DNA from: Pseudomonas fluorescens | Lineage (GTDB): Bacteria > Pseudomonadota > Gammaproteobacteria > Pseudomonadales > Pseudomonadaceae | Assembly: GCF_902498195.1 (NCBI RefSeq) | Contig: NZ_CABVIY010000001.1 | Location: 620,001 to 684,000, forward strand | Length of the DNA stretch: 64,000 bases | Direction of reading: 5' to 3' | Shown: one piece after another, positions 44,630 through 53,345 of the stretch | How the letters are laid out: each line of letters starts with the position of its first letter | How positions within the stretch are numbered: position 1 is the first letter of the stretch | Notes under the pieces: model-generated | Seen by the model: only the letters and a program-made list of their open reading frames with translations | The model's database searches: none | Told to the model about the DNA's origin: nothing | Program-made: the position numbers and the translations under genes

Positions 44630-45360
44630 GCACGCTGATCGACATCGAAAAGCTCGACAAGTACTACGGCAATTTCAAAGCGCTGAGCGATATCAACCTG
44701 CAGGTGGAAGAGGGTGAAGTGGTGGTGATCCTCGGGCCGTCCGGTTCGGGAAAGTCGACCTTGATCCGTTGCATCAACCTGCTTGAAGACTACCAGCAAG
44801 GGCATATCCGCGTGGCCGGCGAGCGGGTCGAGAACGGTCCGCGACTGGCCGCGATCCGCAGTGAAGTGGGCATGGTGTTTCAGAGTTTCAATCTCTATCC
44901 GCACCTCAGCGTGCTGGACAATGTGTCACTGGCGCCGATCCGCGTGCGTGGCCTGAGCCGGCGCGATGCGCAGGCCAGGGCCAGGGAATTGCTGGTGAAG
45001 GTGGGCATGGGCGATCACGCGCACAAATACCCGAGCCAGTTGTCTGGCGGCCAGCAGCAGCGCGTGGCCATTGCCCGCACCATGGCCATGGAGCCGCGGG
45101 CGATTCTGTTCGACGAACCGACGTCGGCGCTGGACCCGGAAATGGTCGGTGAGGTCCTGGACGTCATGCAGAACCTTGCCCGCTCTGGCGTCACGATGGT
45201 CGTGGTCACCCACGAGATGGGGTTTGCCCGGCGGGTCGCCGACCGGGTGATCTTCATGGAAAGTGGCCGGATTGTTGAGCAGAACATTCCTGAACCGTTT
45301 TTTACCGCCCCTCGGGAACCTCGCACGCAAGCGTTCCTGCAGGCCATCTTGCATCATTGA
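44626..45360 (+). CDS. polar amino-acid ABC transporter ATP-binding protein
   Basis: 244 aa HisP/GlnQ-type ATPase. Walker [11 protein letters not shown]-loop [16 protein letters not shown], signature [14 protein letters not shown], Walker [15 protein letters not shown] and the switch His in [16 protein letters not shown]. Together with the preceding two genes it forms a complete amino-acid importer. The start overlaps the permease gene (ATGA), and the aminotransferase-like gene begins 20 bases after its stop. Confidence 0.95.
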   Translation: MSTLIDIEKLDKYYGNFKALSDINLQVEEGEVVVILGPSGSGKSTLIRCINLLEDYQQGHIRVAGERVENGPRLAAIRSEVGMVFQSFNLYPHLSVLDNVSLAPIRVRGLSRRDAQARARELLVKVGMGDHAHKYPSQLSGGQQQRVAIARTMAMEPRAILFDEPTSALDPEMVGEVLDVMQNLARSGVTMVVVTHEMGFARRVADRVIFMESGRIVEQNIPEPFFTAPREPRTQAFLQAILHH

Positions 45361-45380
45361 ATCCGGCTGGAGACAGTAGA

Positions 45381-46616
45381 GTGGAATCTCTCGATATCGA
45401 TTACGTTCGCAAGCAATTTCCAGGTCTGGCCGGTGGCTATGCCTACATGGATAACGCCGGTGGCTCGATGGTGCTGAGCGCCGTGGCGCAACGGGTCAGC
45501 GACTACCTGCTCAACAGCAGCGTGCAACTGGGCGCGTCCTACCAGCCTTCGGTCGACGCTGGCGAGCGCGTGATGCAGGCGCGTCATTCGGTGATGCAGC
45601 TGATCAACGCCGAGCATCCCGAAGAAGTGATCATGGGCGGCTCGACCACCCACCTGCTGCAAATACTGTGTCGCGCCATCGCCCCGTCCATCGTTGCGGG
45701 CGATGAAATCATCGTCACCAACTGCGATCACGAGGCCAACATCGGCCCCTGGGTCAAGCTGTGCGAAAGCCGCGGCGCGACCCTGCGCGTGTGGCAGGTC
45801 AACCCGGCCAGTTGCGAGCTTGAGCTGGATGACCTGCAGGTCTTGCTCAACCCCAACACCCGGTATGTGGCCATGACCCACACCTCGAACATTCTCGGTT
45901 CGGTCAATCCGGTGGCCGAAGTGGCGCGACGTGTCCATGCGGTGGGGGCCAGGTTGTGCGTGGACGCCGTCGCCTATGCGCCCCACCGCCTGGTGGATGT
46001 GCAGGCCAGCGGCGCCGATTTTTACGTCTACAGCTTCTACAAGACCTTCGGCCCGCACTTTGCCGTGCTCTGGGGCCGGCGCTACCTGTTGCTGGAACTG
46101 CCGAGCCTCAATCACTTTTTCATCGGCCAGGACGTCGTGCCCTACAAATTGCAGCCGGGCAACGTCAACTATGAGTTGTCCTTCGGCTGCATCGGCATTA
46201 CCGATTACCTGCTCGACATCAGCGCCCGGCTTGGCGCGCAAGGCAGCGAGCGCAAGCGCATGCAGGCCGCTTTCGATGCCTTTGAAGTGCAGGAGGACTT
46301 GCTTGCCGAGCGCCTGCTGGCCTTTTTGCGCGAGCGCGAGGGCGTGCGCATCATCGGCAAGGCGCATGTGCGCAATCGGGTGCCCACCATCAGTTTCGTG
46401 GTCGAGGGCATTCAGTCCGAGGCGCTGGTGCGCCGCGTCGATGAACATCGCATTGGCATTCGCTTTGGTGACTTCTATGCGCGGCGACTTATCGAAGCCC
46501 TTAAGCTTGAGCGGTTTGGCGGGGTAGTGCGGGTGTCGCTGGCGCACTACAACACGCTGGAAGAAGTCGAGCGGCTCATCACGGCGCTGGATCAAGCCAT
46601 CAATGCGTTGCGTTGA
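45381..46616 (+). CDS. class V aminotransferase / cysteine-desulfurase-like PLP enzyme
   Basis: 411 aa fold-type I PLP enzyme. AYMDNAGGSMVLSAVA and GGSTTHLLQIL bind the cofactor phosphate side, THTSNILGSVNPVAEVA and CVDAVAYAPHRLVDV hold the PLP-contacting Asp and His, and the Schiff-base lysine is K221 in SFYKTFGPH. It resembles the cysteine-desulfurase-like group of unassigned function rather than IscS/SufS. I chose the GTG at 45381, with GGAGAC 8 bases upstream, over a TTG at 45357. In this operon it probably acts on the imported amino acid. Confidence 0.88.
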   Translation: MESLDIDYVRKQFPGLAGGYAYMDNAGGSMVLSAVAQRVSDYLLNSSVQLGASYQPSVDAGERVMQARHSVMQLINAEHPEEVIMGGSTTHLLQILCRAIAPSIVAGDEIIVTNCDHEANIGPWVKLCESRGATLRVWQVNPASCELELDDLQVLLNPNTRYVAMTHTSNILGSVNPVAEVARRVHAVGARLCVDAVAYAPHRLVDVQASGADFYVYSFYKTFGPHFAVLWGRRYLLLELPSLNHFFIGQDVVPYKLQPGNVNYELSFGCIGITDYLLDISARLGAQGSERKRMQAAFDAFEVQEDLLAERLLAFLREREGVRIIGKAHVRNRVPTISFVVEGIQSEALVRRVDEHRIGIRFGDFYARRLIEALKLERFGGVVRVSLAHYNTLEEVERLITALDQAINALR

Positions 46617-46651
46617 CCGGCGCCCACACTTTCATTTTTCGAGCCCTGCCC

Positions 46652-47527
46652 ATGGCCTTACCTGAAACCCTTGCCGAGCTGCGTGACTGTATCGCGGCCC
46701 AGCATGAACAACTGACCGGTCGCCTGCGCGATGCCGCCCGATTCCTGATCGACAACCCGCATGAGATCGCACTCAACACGGTGGCCGAACTGGGCAAGCG
46801 CTCGGGCATTGCGCCTTCGGCCTATATTCGCCTGGCCCAGGCGCTGGGCTTTGCAGGTTTCAAGGAGTTGCAGCGGCTGTTTCGCGCCCCGTTGCAACAG
46901 GCTGCCGACACCCACTACAGCGAGCGGATTCGCCACTACGGCGGTGAGACGTTGCTGGAGGATCCGACGGATGTCGGCGGGATTTTGCGCGAGTTCAGCC
47001 AGGCCAATATCGTTTCCCTGGAGCACCTGGCCGAAGGCGGCGAACAGGCCAATATCGAAGCGGCCATCGTCCACCTGCAAGCGGCCCGCACCACGTTCGT
47101 CATTGGCATGCGCCGCGCCTTTCCGGTGGCCGCGTACCTGAGCTACGCGTTGAGTCGCGTGGGTCGCCGGGCGGTGCACATCAGCGGCGCCGGGGGCACG
47201 TTGCCCGAGCAGGTCAGCGCGATTGCCGAGGATGATTTGCTGATCGCCGTCAGCTTCCCGCCCTACGCCAGCGACACCATTGAAGCCTGCCGCCAGGCGC
47301 GGGAGGCCGGGGTGACGCTGGTGGCGATCACGGACAGCGTGCTCAGCCCTATCGGGCAGATCGCCGATACGGTGATTGAGGTCAACGACGCCGAACTGCT
47401 GGGTTTTCGTTCGCTCACCGCTTCGTTCTGCATTGCGCAAACCCTGGCAATGGGGCTGGCCTTTCGCGAGTGGCAATCGGACAGCGGCACCCTCAGCCAC
47501 GACCGGCTGGAAGATATCGACTGTTAG
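46652..47527 (+). CDS. MurR/RpiR-family transcriptional regulator
   Basis: 291 aa regulator: N-terminal RpiR helix-turn-helix (residues 1-77, EIALNTVAELGKRSGIAPSAYIRLAQ) and a C-terminal SIS domain (about 125-255, TTFVIGMRRAFPVAAYLSYA and DDLLIAVSFPPYASDTIEAC), which usually binds a phosphosugar or related ligand. It sits inside the operon, so it likely autoregulates it; the AT-rich dyad at 42997-43030 is a candidate site. Start at 46652 after TTTTCGAGCCCTGCCC; no strong ribosome-binding site is visible. Confidence 0.92.
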   Translation: MALPETLAELRDCIAAQHEQLTGRLRDAARFLIDNPHEIALNTVAELGKRSGIAPSAYIRLAQALGFAGFKELQRLFRAPLQQAADTHYSERIRHYGGETLLEDPTDVGGILREFSQANIVSLEHLAEGGEQANIEAAIVHLQAARTTFVIGMRRAFPVAAYLSYALSRVGRRAVHISGAGGTLPEQVSAIAEDDLLIAVSFPPYASDTIEACRQAREAGVTLVAITDSVLSPIGQIADTVIEVNDAELLGFRSLTASFCIAQTLAMGLAFREWQSDSGTLSHDRLEDIDC

Positions 47528-47581
47528 GTCGCGACGTTCGCCACGTACTTATTCAACCCGTCACTTCAGGAGAAGATCCCG

Positions 47582-48478
47582 ATGGTTTCACCTGCACGCG
47601 ATTTAGTGGGTTACGGCAGACAACGCCCGCAAGGCACCTGGCCCAATGGCGCCCGACTGGCCATCAGCCTGGTGATCAACTACGAGGAAGGTTCCGAGCG
47701 TTCGCTGGCCATGGGCGATCCGGACCAGGAGTCGATGACCGAGTGGGGCAGCTATTCGATCCCCGACGGCACACGCAACCTGGCGATGGAATCGATGTAT
47801 GAGTACGGCTCGCGCGTCGGGATCTGGCGCATCCTGGATATCCTCGACCAGCAATCGGTGCGATCGACCTTTCATGCCTGCGCGGTAGCCTTCGAACAGA
47901 ACCCCGACGTGGCGCGCGCCGCCGTCGCTGGTGGCCATGAAATTTGCAGCCACGGCTATCGTTGGGAAGAAGTGTTCCGCCTGAGCGAAGCACAGGAGCG
48001 TGACCACATGCGCCTGGCCATCGAGTCCTTCGAACGCACCTGTGGCAAGCGTCCCGTTGGCTGGTATTGCCGCTATGGCGCCAGCGTCAACACCCGGCGC
48101 CTGGTCGCCGAGGAGGGGGGCTTTCTCTACGATTCCGATGCCTACAACGACGATGTCCCGTACTTTGTCGACGTCGAGGGCAAGCGCCACCTGGTGGTGC
48201 CTTACACCGCCGACGTCAATGACTTCCGCTACTGGAACTCCCCTGGGCTGTCGCAGGCCTCGGATTTTTTCGAGTACATGAAGGAAAGCTTTGACGTGCT
48301 GTATGAAGAGTCGGCCGAAGGTCCTCGCATGATGTCGATCGGGCTGCACCCGCGCATGGTGGGGCGCCCGGGCCGGGTCAGGGCGATCAAGCAATTCATC
48401 GAGTACGCCAAACAGCACGGTGGTGTCTGGTTTGCCACCCGCGAAGAGATCGCCCGTGCCTGGCTGGAGCGCGGTTGA
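47582..48478 (+). CDS. polysaccharide-deacetylase family protein, PuuE (allantoinase)-like
   Basis: 298 aa NodB-fold hydrolase. It has RLAISLVINYEEGSE at the N-terminus, SRVGIWRILDILDQQSVRST, the metal-site AGGHEICSHGYRWEEV, GKRPVGWYCRYGASVNTRRL and a late SIGLHPRMVGRPGR. This pattern matches PuuE-type cofactor-independent allantoinases and related N-carbamoyl or cyclic-amide hydrolases, not true peptidoglycan deacetylases. AGGAGAAGATCCCG precedes the ATG. Last gene of the amino-acid importer operon, so it may open or deacylate the same imported compound. Substrate unknown. Confidence 0.88.
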   Translation: MVSPARDLVGYGRQRPQGTWPNGARLAISLVINYEEGSERSLAMGDPDQESMTEWGSYSIPDGTRNLAMESMYEYGSRVGIWRILDILDQQSVRSTFHACAVAFEQNPDVARAAVAGGHEICSHGYRWEEVFRLSEAQERDHMRLAIESFERTCGKRPVGWYCRYGASVNTRRLVAEEGGFLYDSDAYNDDVPYFVDVEGKRHLVVPYTADVNDFRYWNSPGLSQASDFFEYMKESFDVLYEESAEGPRMMSIGLHPRMVGRPGRVRAIKQFIEYAKQHGGVWFATREEIARAWLERG

Positions 48479-48592
48479 TGGCGTGCCAGGCCGGTACAGC
48501 GGTGTCTTGAAAATCTGTGGCGATTGCCATTTGCGCTGACATGCGCTCCCCAGGATCGGGGAGCACTTGTTGCGATTGCCGAAACCTTGACG

Positions 48593-49717
48593 TTATCCGT
48601 CGTAGGCAGGGTAGTCGACATAGCCTTCGGCATGGCCGCCGTACACCGTGGCCGGATTCAGTGCGTTCAGCGGCCAGTCATTGGCGATTCGCGCAGGCAG
48701 GTCCGGGTTGGCCATGAACGGCCGGCCGAAGGCGACAAAGTCCGCCAATCCCGAGTCGAGTAATTGCGCACCCGTTTGCGCGTTGTAGCGCCCGGCGTAG
48801 ATGATTGCGCCGCTGAAGGTGCTGCGTACGGCTCGGCGGAACGTCTCCGGCATGGCGGGTGCATTGTCCCAGTCGGCTTCAGCGATAGACAAATAGGCAA
48901 TGCCCACGTCCTCCAGCACCTTGATCGCTTCAATGTAAGTGGTGTGCGGGTCTTCCTCGACCATGCCGAGGTACGTCCGCGCCTCATCGGTGGTGGTGAA
49001 CAAAGGCGCGAAGCGCACGCCAACTTTCTCTTTGCCGATGCACTCGGCGACGCCCGCGACCACTTCGCGCAGAAAGCGCAAGCGGTTCTGCAACGAGCCA
49101 CCGTATTGATCGTTGCGCAGGTTGCTGTGCGCGGAAATGAACTGATTCACGAGATAGCCGTTGGCGCAGTGCAGTTCGATCCCGTCAAACCCGGCGGCCA
49201 TCGCATTTCGTGCGGCCTGGATATAGAGCTGCACGAGCGCCTGGACTTCATCGGTCGTCAGCGCCCGAGGCGCGGATGGAGGGACCAGCGCACCGGTGCC
49301 AGGGGCGGTTTCAATGAACACGCTGACCCGGTCGGTGGCGACTGCGGACGCCGAGACCGGCGCCGCTCCGTCGGGTTGCAACGCGGTGTGAGACACGCGG
49401 CCGACGTGCCAGAGCTGGGCAAAGATCACACCCTCCCTGGCATGGACTGCTTCGGTGACCTTGCGCCATCCGGCGATTTGCTCAGGGGTATGAATGCCGG
49501 GTGTCCAGGCATATCCCTGCCCCCGGGGTTCGATCTGGGTGCCTTCGGTCACCAGCAAGCCGGCGCCGGCACGTTGCTGGTAATACTCGGCCATCAGTTC
49601 ATTGGCGATGTTGCCCGGCTGGGTACTGCGCTGGCGGGTGAGTGGCGGCAGGACAATGCGGTTTTTCAGGGTGTGAAGCCCCAGGGTGGCGGGCTTGAAA
49701 AAACTGTCGTTGTTCAT
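48593..49717 (-). CDS. Old Yellow Enzyme family alkene reductase (NemA/XenB-like)
   Basis: 374 aa FMN-dependent TIM-barrel reductase. LKNRIVLPPLTRQRS near the N-terminus, FAQLWHVGRVSH, the substrate-binding His/Asn pair in GIELHCANGYLVNQF, SNLRNDQYGGSLQNRLRF and DFVAFGRPFMANPDLP are OYE hallmarks. Members reduce activated C=C bonds, nitroaromatics and nitrate esters with NAD(P)H. A TetR gene is divergent and three matching boxes lie between, as for nemRA. Likely induced by electrophiles. Confidence 0.94.
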   Translation of the reverse strand: MNNDSFFKPATLGLHTLKNRIVLPPLTRQRSTQPGNIANELMAEYYQQRAGAGLLVTEGTQIEPRGQGYAWTPGIHTPEQIAGWRKVTEAVHAREGVIFAQLWHVGRVSHTALQPDGAAPVSASAVATDRVSVFIETAPGTGALVPPSAPRALTTDEVQALVQLYIQAARNAMAAGFDGIELHCANGYLVNQFISAHSNLRNDQYGGSLQNRLRFLREVVAGVAECIGKEKVGVRFAPLFTTTDEARTYLGMVEEDPHTTYIEAIKVLEDVGIAYLSIAEADWDNAPAMPETFRRAVRSTFSGAIIYAGRYNAQTGAQLLDSGLADFVAFGRPFMANPDLPARIANDWPLNALNPATVYGGHAEGYVDYPAYDG

Positions 49718-49754
49718 CGGTCGTACCTTGGTGAAGTGGAGTTTCCGGATCTAT

Positions 49755-49769
49755 TAGACCAGTCGACTA
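49755..49769. promoter_or_regulatory. NemR-like operator box 1
   Basis: TAGACCAGTCGACTA, an imperfect palindrome 38-52 bases upstream of the alkene reductase start, in the gap shared with the divergent TetR gene. Confidence 0.8.
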
Positions 49770-49898
49770 TTTCCGGGTTAAAAAAATCGTTCTACCGCAC
49801 GCTTGCGACGTTCGTATTCGGTTCAGTGCAAGGAGGCCTGATGTGCACGCTGTCGATATCAGGGGGAAGGTCTGTCCGGGCGCAGCATAGACTTCCAT

Positions 49899-49913
49899 TA
49901 GACCAGTCGTCTA
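49899..49913. promoter_or_regulatory. NemR-like operator box 2
   Basis: TAGACCAGTCGTCTA, 14 of 15 bases shared with box 1. It lies 100-115 bases upstream of the TetR gene start. Confidence 0.8.
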
Positions 49914-49974
49914 GTTGATTTTTTCCAGAAGGGCTTTTCAAGGGAAGGTGTGGCAAACTCGCATTTATTCGAAA

Positions 49975-49989
49975 TATACGACTGGTCTA
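49975..49989. promoter_or_regulatory. NemR-like operator box 3 (inverted)
   Basis: TATACGACTGGTCTA is the complement of box 2 with one mismatch. It lies 23-37 bases upstream of the TetR gene start, where it could mediate autoregulation. Confidence 0.75.
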
Positions 49990-50011
49990 TTGTTCGGTAC
50001 TTTGCGCCCCC

Positions 50012-50596
50012 ATGAAAACGACCTACGACGATACCCGGCAACACCTGCTCGAAACCGGCTACCGGATGATGGCCGAAAAAGGCTTCACCAGTGTCGGCTT
50101 GAATGAACTCCTGCAAACCGCACGCGTGCCCAAGGGCTCGTTTTATCACTACTTCAAATCCAAGGAGTTGTACGGCCAGGCTTTGCTCGAGCACTACTTT
50201 GTCGGTTACCTCGCGGACATGGAGCGCCGGCTGACGCTTCCAGGGTTATCCGCCCGCGAACGGCTGATGGATTACTGGCAGGGGTGGCAAGATCGTTGCA
50301 CCCTGGAAGGGCACGGTGACGAGTGTCTGGTCGTGAAGCTCAGCGCTGAAGTCGCCGACCTGTCCGAGGCGATGCGCCTTACCTTGCGTGATGGCGCCCA
50401 GAAAGTGGTGATGCGTATCACCGAATGCATCGAGCAGGGTCAGGCCGAAAACAGCCTGCCTGACGGCAACGCCCGGCAACTGGCGGAAACCCTGTACCAG
50501 CTCTGGCTTGGGGCCAGTCTATTGAACAAGCTGCAACGTACCGGACAGTCCTTGAGCACGTCGATGGCGATGACGAAACGGCTTTTGGGCGTTTGA
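50012..50596 (+). CDS. TetR-family repressor (NemR-like)
   Basis: 194 aa TetR protein. The helix-turn-helix is GYRMMAEKGFTSVGLNELLQ then RVPKGSFYHYFKSKELYGQA. The ligand domain has ARERLMDYWQGWQDRCTLEG, typical of the NemR/AcuR-like group (TetR_C_16 type), and one Cys in the DECLVVKLSAE segment that could sense electrophiles as in NemR. It is divergent from the alkene reductase with three copies of one palindrome between them. Confidence 0.93.
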   Translation: MKTTYDDTRQHLLETGYRMMAEKGFTSVGLNELLQTARVPKGSFYHYFKSKELYGQALLEHYFVGYLADMERRLTLPGLSARERLMDYWQGWQDRCTLEGHGDECLVVKLSAEVADLSEAMRLTLRDGAQKVVMRITECIEQGQAENSLPDGNARQLAETLYQLWLGASLLNKLQRTGQSLSTSMAMTKRLLGV

Positions 50597-50670
50597 GTCC
50601 GGTTTCTGGCGATGGCCCCTGGCAGGCTTGCTGGTGGCGCTGCCGGCCGCTCCTTTGGGCACGGAACGGG

Positions 50671-51096
50671 TCATTCTGTTACTGGCGCCACACCTTCCTC
50701 GCGCAGGCGATGCAATAACAACTGCGTGTTGTCCGCGCAAGCCATGCCTTCGGGCTTGCTTTCAACGCCTTCGATCACCAGCAGCAGTTGCGCTTTATTC
50801 AGGGCCAGCCGTTGCTGGAGAATTTCGATTTCCAAAACCTTGCGCTTGAGCCCGCCGAGCAGCGCTTCCTGCTTCCAGCCGTTCGCATTCATCGGCAGTA
50901 ATTGTCGGATTTCCTCCAATGAAAAGCCCGCCGCCTGGGCGCCGGTGATGATCTCCAGGACCCACTCCGTATCCGGTGCGTAATCCCGATACCCGTTGGC
51001 TTTGCGCGCGGCAGGCTTGATCAGGCCGCTCGCTTCGTAAAAACGGATGCGTGAAGGCGCCAGTCCGCTGATTTTCGCCAGTTCGCCTATTCTCAT
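50671..51096 (-). CDS. MerR-family transcriptional regulator
   Basis: 141 aa MerR-type regulator: MRIGELAKISGLAPSRIRFY, EASGLIKPAARKANGYRDY, then a dimerisation helix (about 80-120) and a short tail with a single Cys. There is no Cys cluster of the metal-binding type, so an organic effector or redox signal is more likely. It is transcribed divergently from a perhydrolase-like gene (64-base gap) and probably activates it by promoter distortion, the usual MerR mode. Confidence 0.92.
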   Translation of the reverse strand: MRIGELAKISGLAPSRIRFYEASGLIKPAARKANGYRDYAPDTEWVLEIITGAQAAGFSLEEIRQLLPMNANGWKQEALLGGLKRKVLEIEILQQRLALNKAQLLLVIEGVESKPEGMACADNTQLLLHRLREEGVAPVTE

Positions 51097-51118
51097 ATTC
51101 CACTCCGGGAAACCATTG

Positions 51119-51141
51119 ACCTTGAAGCTGACTTTAAACCT
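51119..51141. promoter_or_regulatory. candidate MerR-type operator
   Basis: ACCTTGAAG-CTGA-CTTTAAACCT, an imperfect dyad overlapping TTGACC (51116-51121), a good -35 element for the hydrolase gene. This resembles MerR sites that lie between widely spaced promoter elements, but no clear -10 is visible. Confidence 0.5.
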
Positions 51142-51160
51142 GAAGAGAGGAGATGCGAAC

Positions 51161-51991
51161 ATGGGTTATGTCACTACGCAGGACGGTGTCGAGATCTTTT
51201 ACAAAGACTGGGGTCCACGGGATGCCCAGGTGATCTTCTTTCACCACGGATGGCCGCTCAGCGCCGACGACTGGGATGCGCAAATGCTGTTTTTCCTGGA
51301 TAACGGCTACCGGGTGGTTGCACACGACCGGCGTGGCCACGGGCGATCCAGTCAGGTGTGGGACGGGCACGACATGGACCACTACGCCGATGACGTCGCG
51401 GCCGTGGTTGACCATCTTGGCGTGCAGGGTGCGGCCCATGTGGGGCACTCCACCGGCGGCGGTGAAGTCATCCACTACATTGCCCGCCACGGTGAAGACC
51501 GCGTGTCGAAGGCGGCGATCATCAGTGCCGTGCCACCCTTGATGGTCCAGACCCCAGGTAATCCGGGCGGCTTGCCGAAGTCGGTTTTCGATGACTTGCA
51601 GGCACAGCTGAAGGGCAACCGCGCACAGTTCTACCATGACGTTCCGGCCGGACCTTTCTACGGTTATAACCGCCCGGGTGCAAAACCGTCCGAGGGCACC
51701 ATCCTGAATTGGTGGCGCCAGGGCATGATGGGTTGTGCAAAGGCCCATTACGACGGGATCGTGGCCTTTTCCCAGACCGACTTTACCGACGACCTGAAGC
51801 GCATCACGATCCCCGTGCTGGTGATGCATGGTGATGATGATCAGATCGTGCCTTATGAAAACTCCGCGCCCCTGTCAGCGAAGCTATTGCAAAACAGCAC
51901 GCTGAAAACCTACGCGGGCTTCCCCCATGGCATGCCCACAACGAACGCCGATACCATCAACGCCGATTTGCTGGCTTTCCTGCGAGGTTAG
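51161..51991 (+). CDS. cytosolic alpha/beta hydrolase (perhydrolase/chloroperoxidase-like)
   Basis: 276 aa enzyme with triad S97 (VGHSTGGGE), Asp in HGDDDQIVPYENSAP and His in [35 protein letters not shown] and NWWRQGMMGCAKAHYDGI are shared with the Tat-exported paralogue at 9423-10400, but there is no signal peptide here. GAGGAGATGCGAAC gives a good ribosome-binding site. Under a divergent MerR gene. Members hydrolyse esters and can form peracids from carboxylic acids and peroxide. Confidence 0.92.
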   Translation: MGYVTTQDGVEIFYKDWGPRDAQVIFFHHGWPLSADDWDAQMLFFLDNGYRVVAHDRRGHGRSSQVWDGHDMDHYADDVAAVVDHLGVQGAAHVGHSTGGGEVIHYIARHGEDRVSKAAIISAVPPLMVQTPGNPGGLPKSVFDDLQAQLKGNRAQFYHDVPAGPFYGYNRPGAKPSEGTILNWWRQGMMGCAKAHYDGIVAFSQTDFTDDLKRITIPVLVMHGDDDQIVPYENSAPLSAKLLQNSTLKTYAGFPHGMPTTNADTINADLLAFLRG

Positions 51992-52101
51992 GCAACGGGG
52001 GGCGGGCGCCAATCCTGCCCCGGCTTTTCCTGACGCTGCAACACGACCCGGTCCTGTGTCGGCACCAGGCGCGTTGCAGGCGGATGGATGGGGGCGTCGC
52101 G

Positions 52102-52500
52102 CTAGCGACGGTAGTAGCGGCGGTCGTCCTCGTAGCGGTGGCGCATGGCTCGATCCCGGTGGCGTTCCCAGTCACGATGGCGTTCGGCTTCTCGGCGGGC
52201 TTGCTCCCTACGCCACTGTTCTCTGCGCCAGTCGTCTCGGCGCCAATGGTCCCGGCGATCATGCCAGCGGTCGTCATGCCAGTCTCGGTCGTCATGGGCC
52301 AGCAACGGGCCCGGCTGTTGGCCGGCGCGAGTGGCCAAGGTCGGCCAGGGGTTGCCGGCAGCCTGTACCGGAGATTGAACGGCTGCGACTTCAGTGGCGA
52401 AAACAGGGGTTGCGGTCTTCATTTGTGTGGCGGATGCCGAGCCCATTGCCGCGAACGCCAACAGGCCGAAGATCACCCTCCGTGGGTCATGGAATTTCAT
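52102..52500 (-). CDS. exported Arg/Asp/His-rich hypothetical protein
   Basis: 132 aa protein with an N-terminal signal peptide (RRVIFGLLAFAAMGSASA) and a mature C-terminal half that is almost wholly Arg, Asp, His, Trp and Glu (HDDRDWHDDRWHDRRDHWRR and on to the end RYEDDRRYYRR). It looks like a disordered periplasmic polyampholyte. Similar short proteins are common in Pseudomonas, with no assigned role; metal or polyanion binding is possible. It converges on the perhydrolase gene. Start chosen at the signal peptide. Confidence 0.75.
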   Translation of the reverse strand: MKFHDPRRVIFGLLAFAAMGSASATQMKTATPVFATEVAAVQSPVQAAGNPWPTLATRAGQQPGPLLAHDDRDWHDDRWHDRRDHWRRDDWRREQWRREQARREAERHRDWERHRDRAMRHRYEDDRRYYRR

Positions 52501-52660
52501 GAGCGAAGACAACCTCTGATTGACAAATGGACGTGTGGCCATCCAGCGGCGGGAAGACTGCGAGGTCGCGTTTCCCGAGCGGATGTGCCTATCCACATAG
52601 ACCGATAAATAGCGAAAAGTTCTAGGACCCCGCTGCGTGAGTAGTCGACAGCCTTTGCGT

Positions 52661-53293
52661 TCAGCCGCCCCGACCGTCATACGTGAGGAACGCATGGATG
52701 GCGTCGACGATCGCTGGTTCGATCCGGCTGACATCCAGGTCATGGGGTGGATGCAGGACCGCCGTATGCACCAGCGATTCGGTCATGCGCAGGGTCATCC
52801 ACGCGGCCATGGCGAGGTCCGGATGCTTGACGTCGTGGGGATGATCCGCCAGCAGGCGCTGAATATGGCGGTGAATATCCGCTTGCACGGCGTGAGCGCC
52901 GTCGTTGTCTTCAAAAAACGGTCGTTCGTGTTCCAGCAGGCGATGCAATTGCGGCTCGACCTCATGGGCGGCCATGGCCGCGCGCACCAATCGCACGATT
53001 TCGCCACGCAAGCCGCCGTCGCCGGGGGCGGCCAGAATCGCTTCGATGGAGTGGGCCATCTGCTCGGCATGGCGGCTGTGCAAGGCCACCAGCAGGGATT
53101 CCTTGTTCGGAAAATACTGGTAGAGCGAGCCCACGCTCACGCCTGCCTGTTGCGCCACGACATTGGTGCTCATGCCGGCATAGCCGCGCTCCAGTAAAAC
53201 GCGAGCACTGGCTTCGAGAATGGCATCGACCATTGCCACTGAACGGCTCTGGCGCGGGAGTTTGCGAGGTTTTGACAGGTTGAGGTCGGGCAT
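52661..53293 (-). CDS. TetR-family transcriptional regulator
   Basis: 210 aa TetR protein. Helix-turn-helix: AILEASARVLLERGYAGMST, then AQQAGVSVGSLYQYFPNKES (about 22-65). The C-terminal domain has RLLEHERPFF and IEPAIVDAIHAFLTY. The ATG at 53293 was taken; the frame is open 22 codons further up but without a good start. Divergent from an NDH-2-like oxidoreductase gene (98 bases), with dyad symmetry in the gap. Confidence 0.92.
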   Translation of the reverse strand: MPDLNLSKPRKLPRQSRSVAMVDAILEASARVLLERGYAGMSTNVVAQQAGVSVGSLYQYFPNKESLLVALHSRHAEQMAHSIEAILAAPGDGGLRGEIVRLVRAAMAAHEVEPQLHRLLEHERPFFEDNDGAHAVQADIHRHIQRLLADHPHDVKHPDLAMAAWMTLRMTESLVHTAVLHPPHDLDVSRIEPAIVDAIHAFLTYDGRGG

Positions 53294-53311
53294 GGTCTGG
53301 CGCGAGTAGTG

Positions 53312-53333
53312 AATGCGAGTGATGGCTCGTATT
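53312..53333. promoter_or_regulatory. candidate TetR operator
   Basis: AATGCGAG-TGATGG-CTCGTATT: 8-bp inverted arms with one mismatch, in the TetR/oxidoreductase divergent gap and just upstream of the TetR start. Confidence 0.55.
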
Positions 53334-53345
53334 ATTGGTTCTCCA

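Noticed and set aside
45357..45380. TTG at 45357 as start of the class V PLP gene
   Set aside because: It overlaps the ATPase gene by 4 bases, but the GTG at 45381 has a better ribosome-binding site and the extra residues show no homology.
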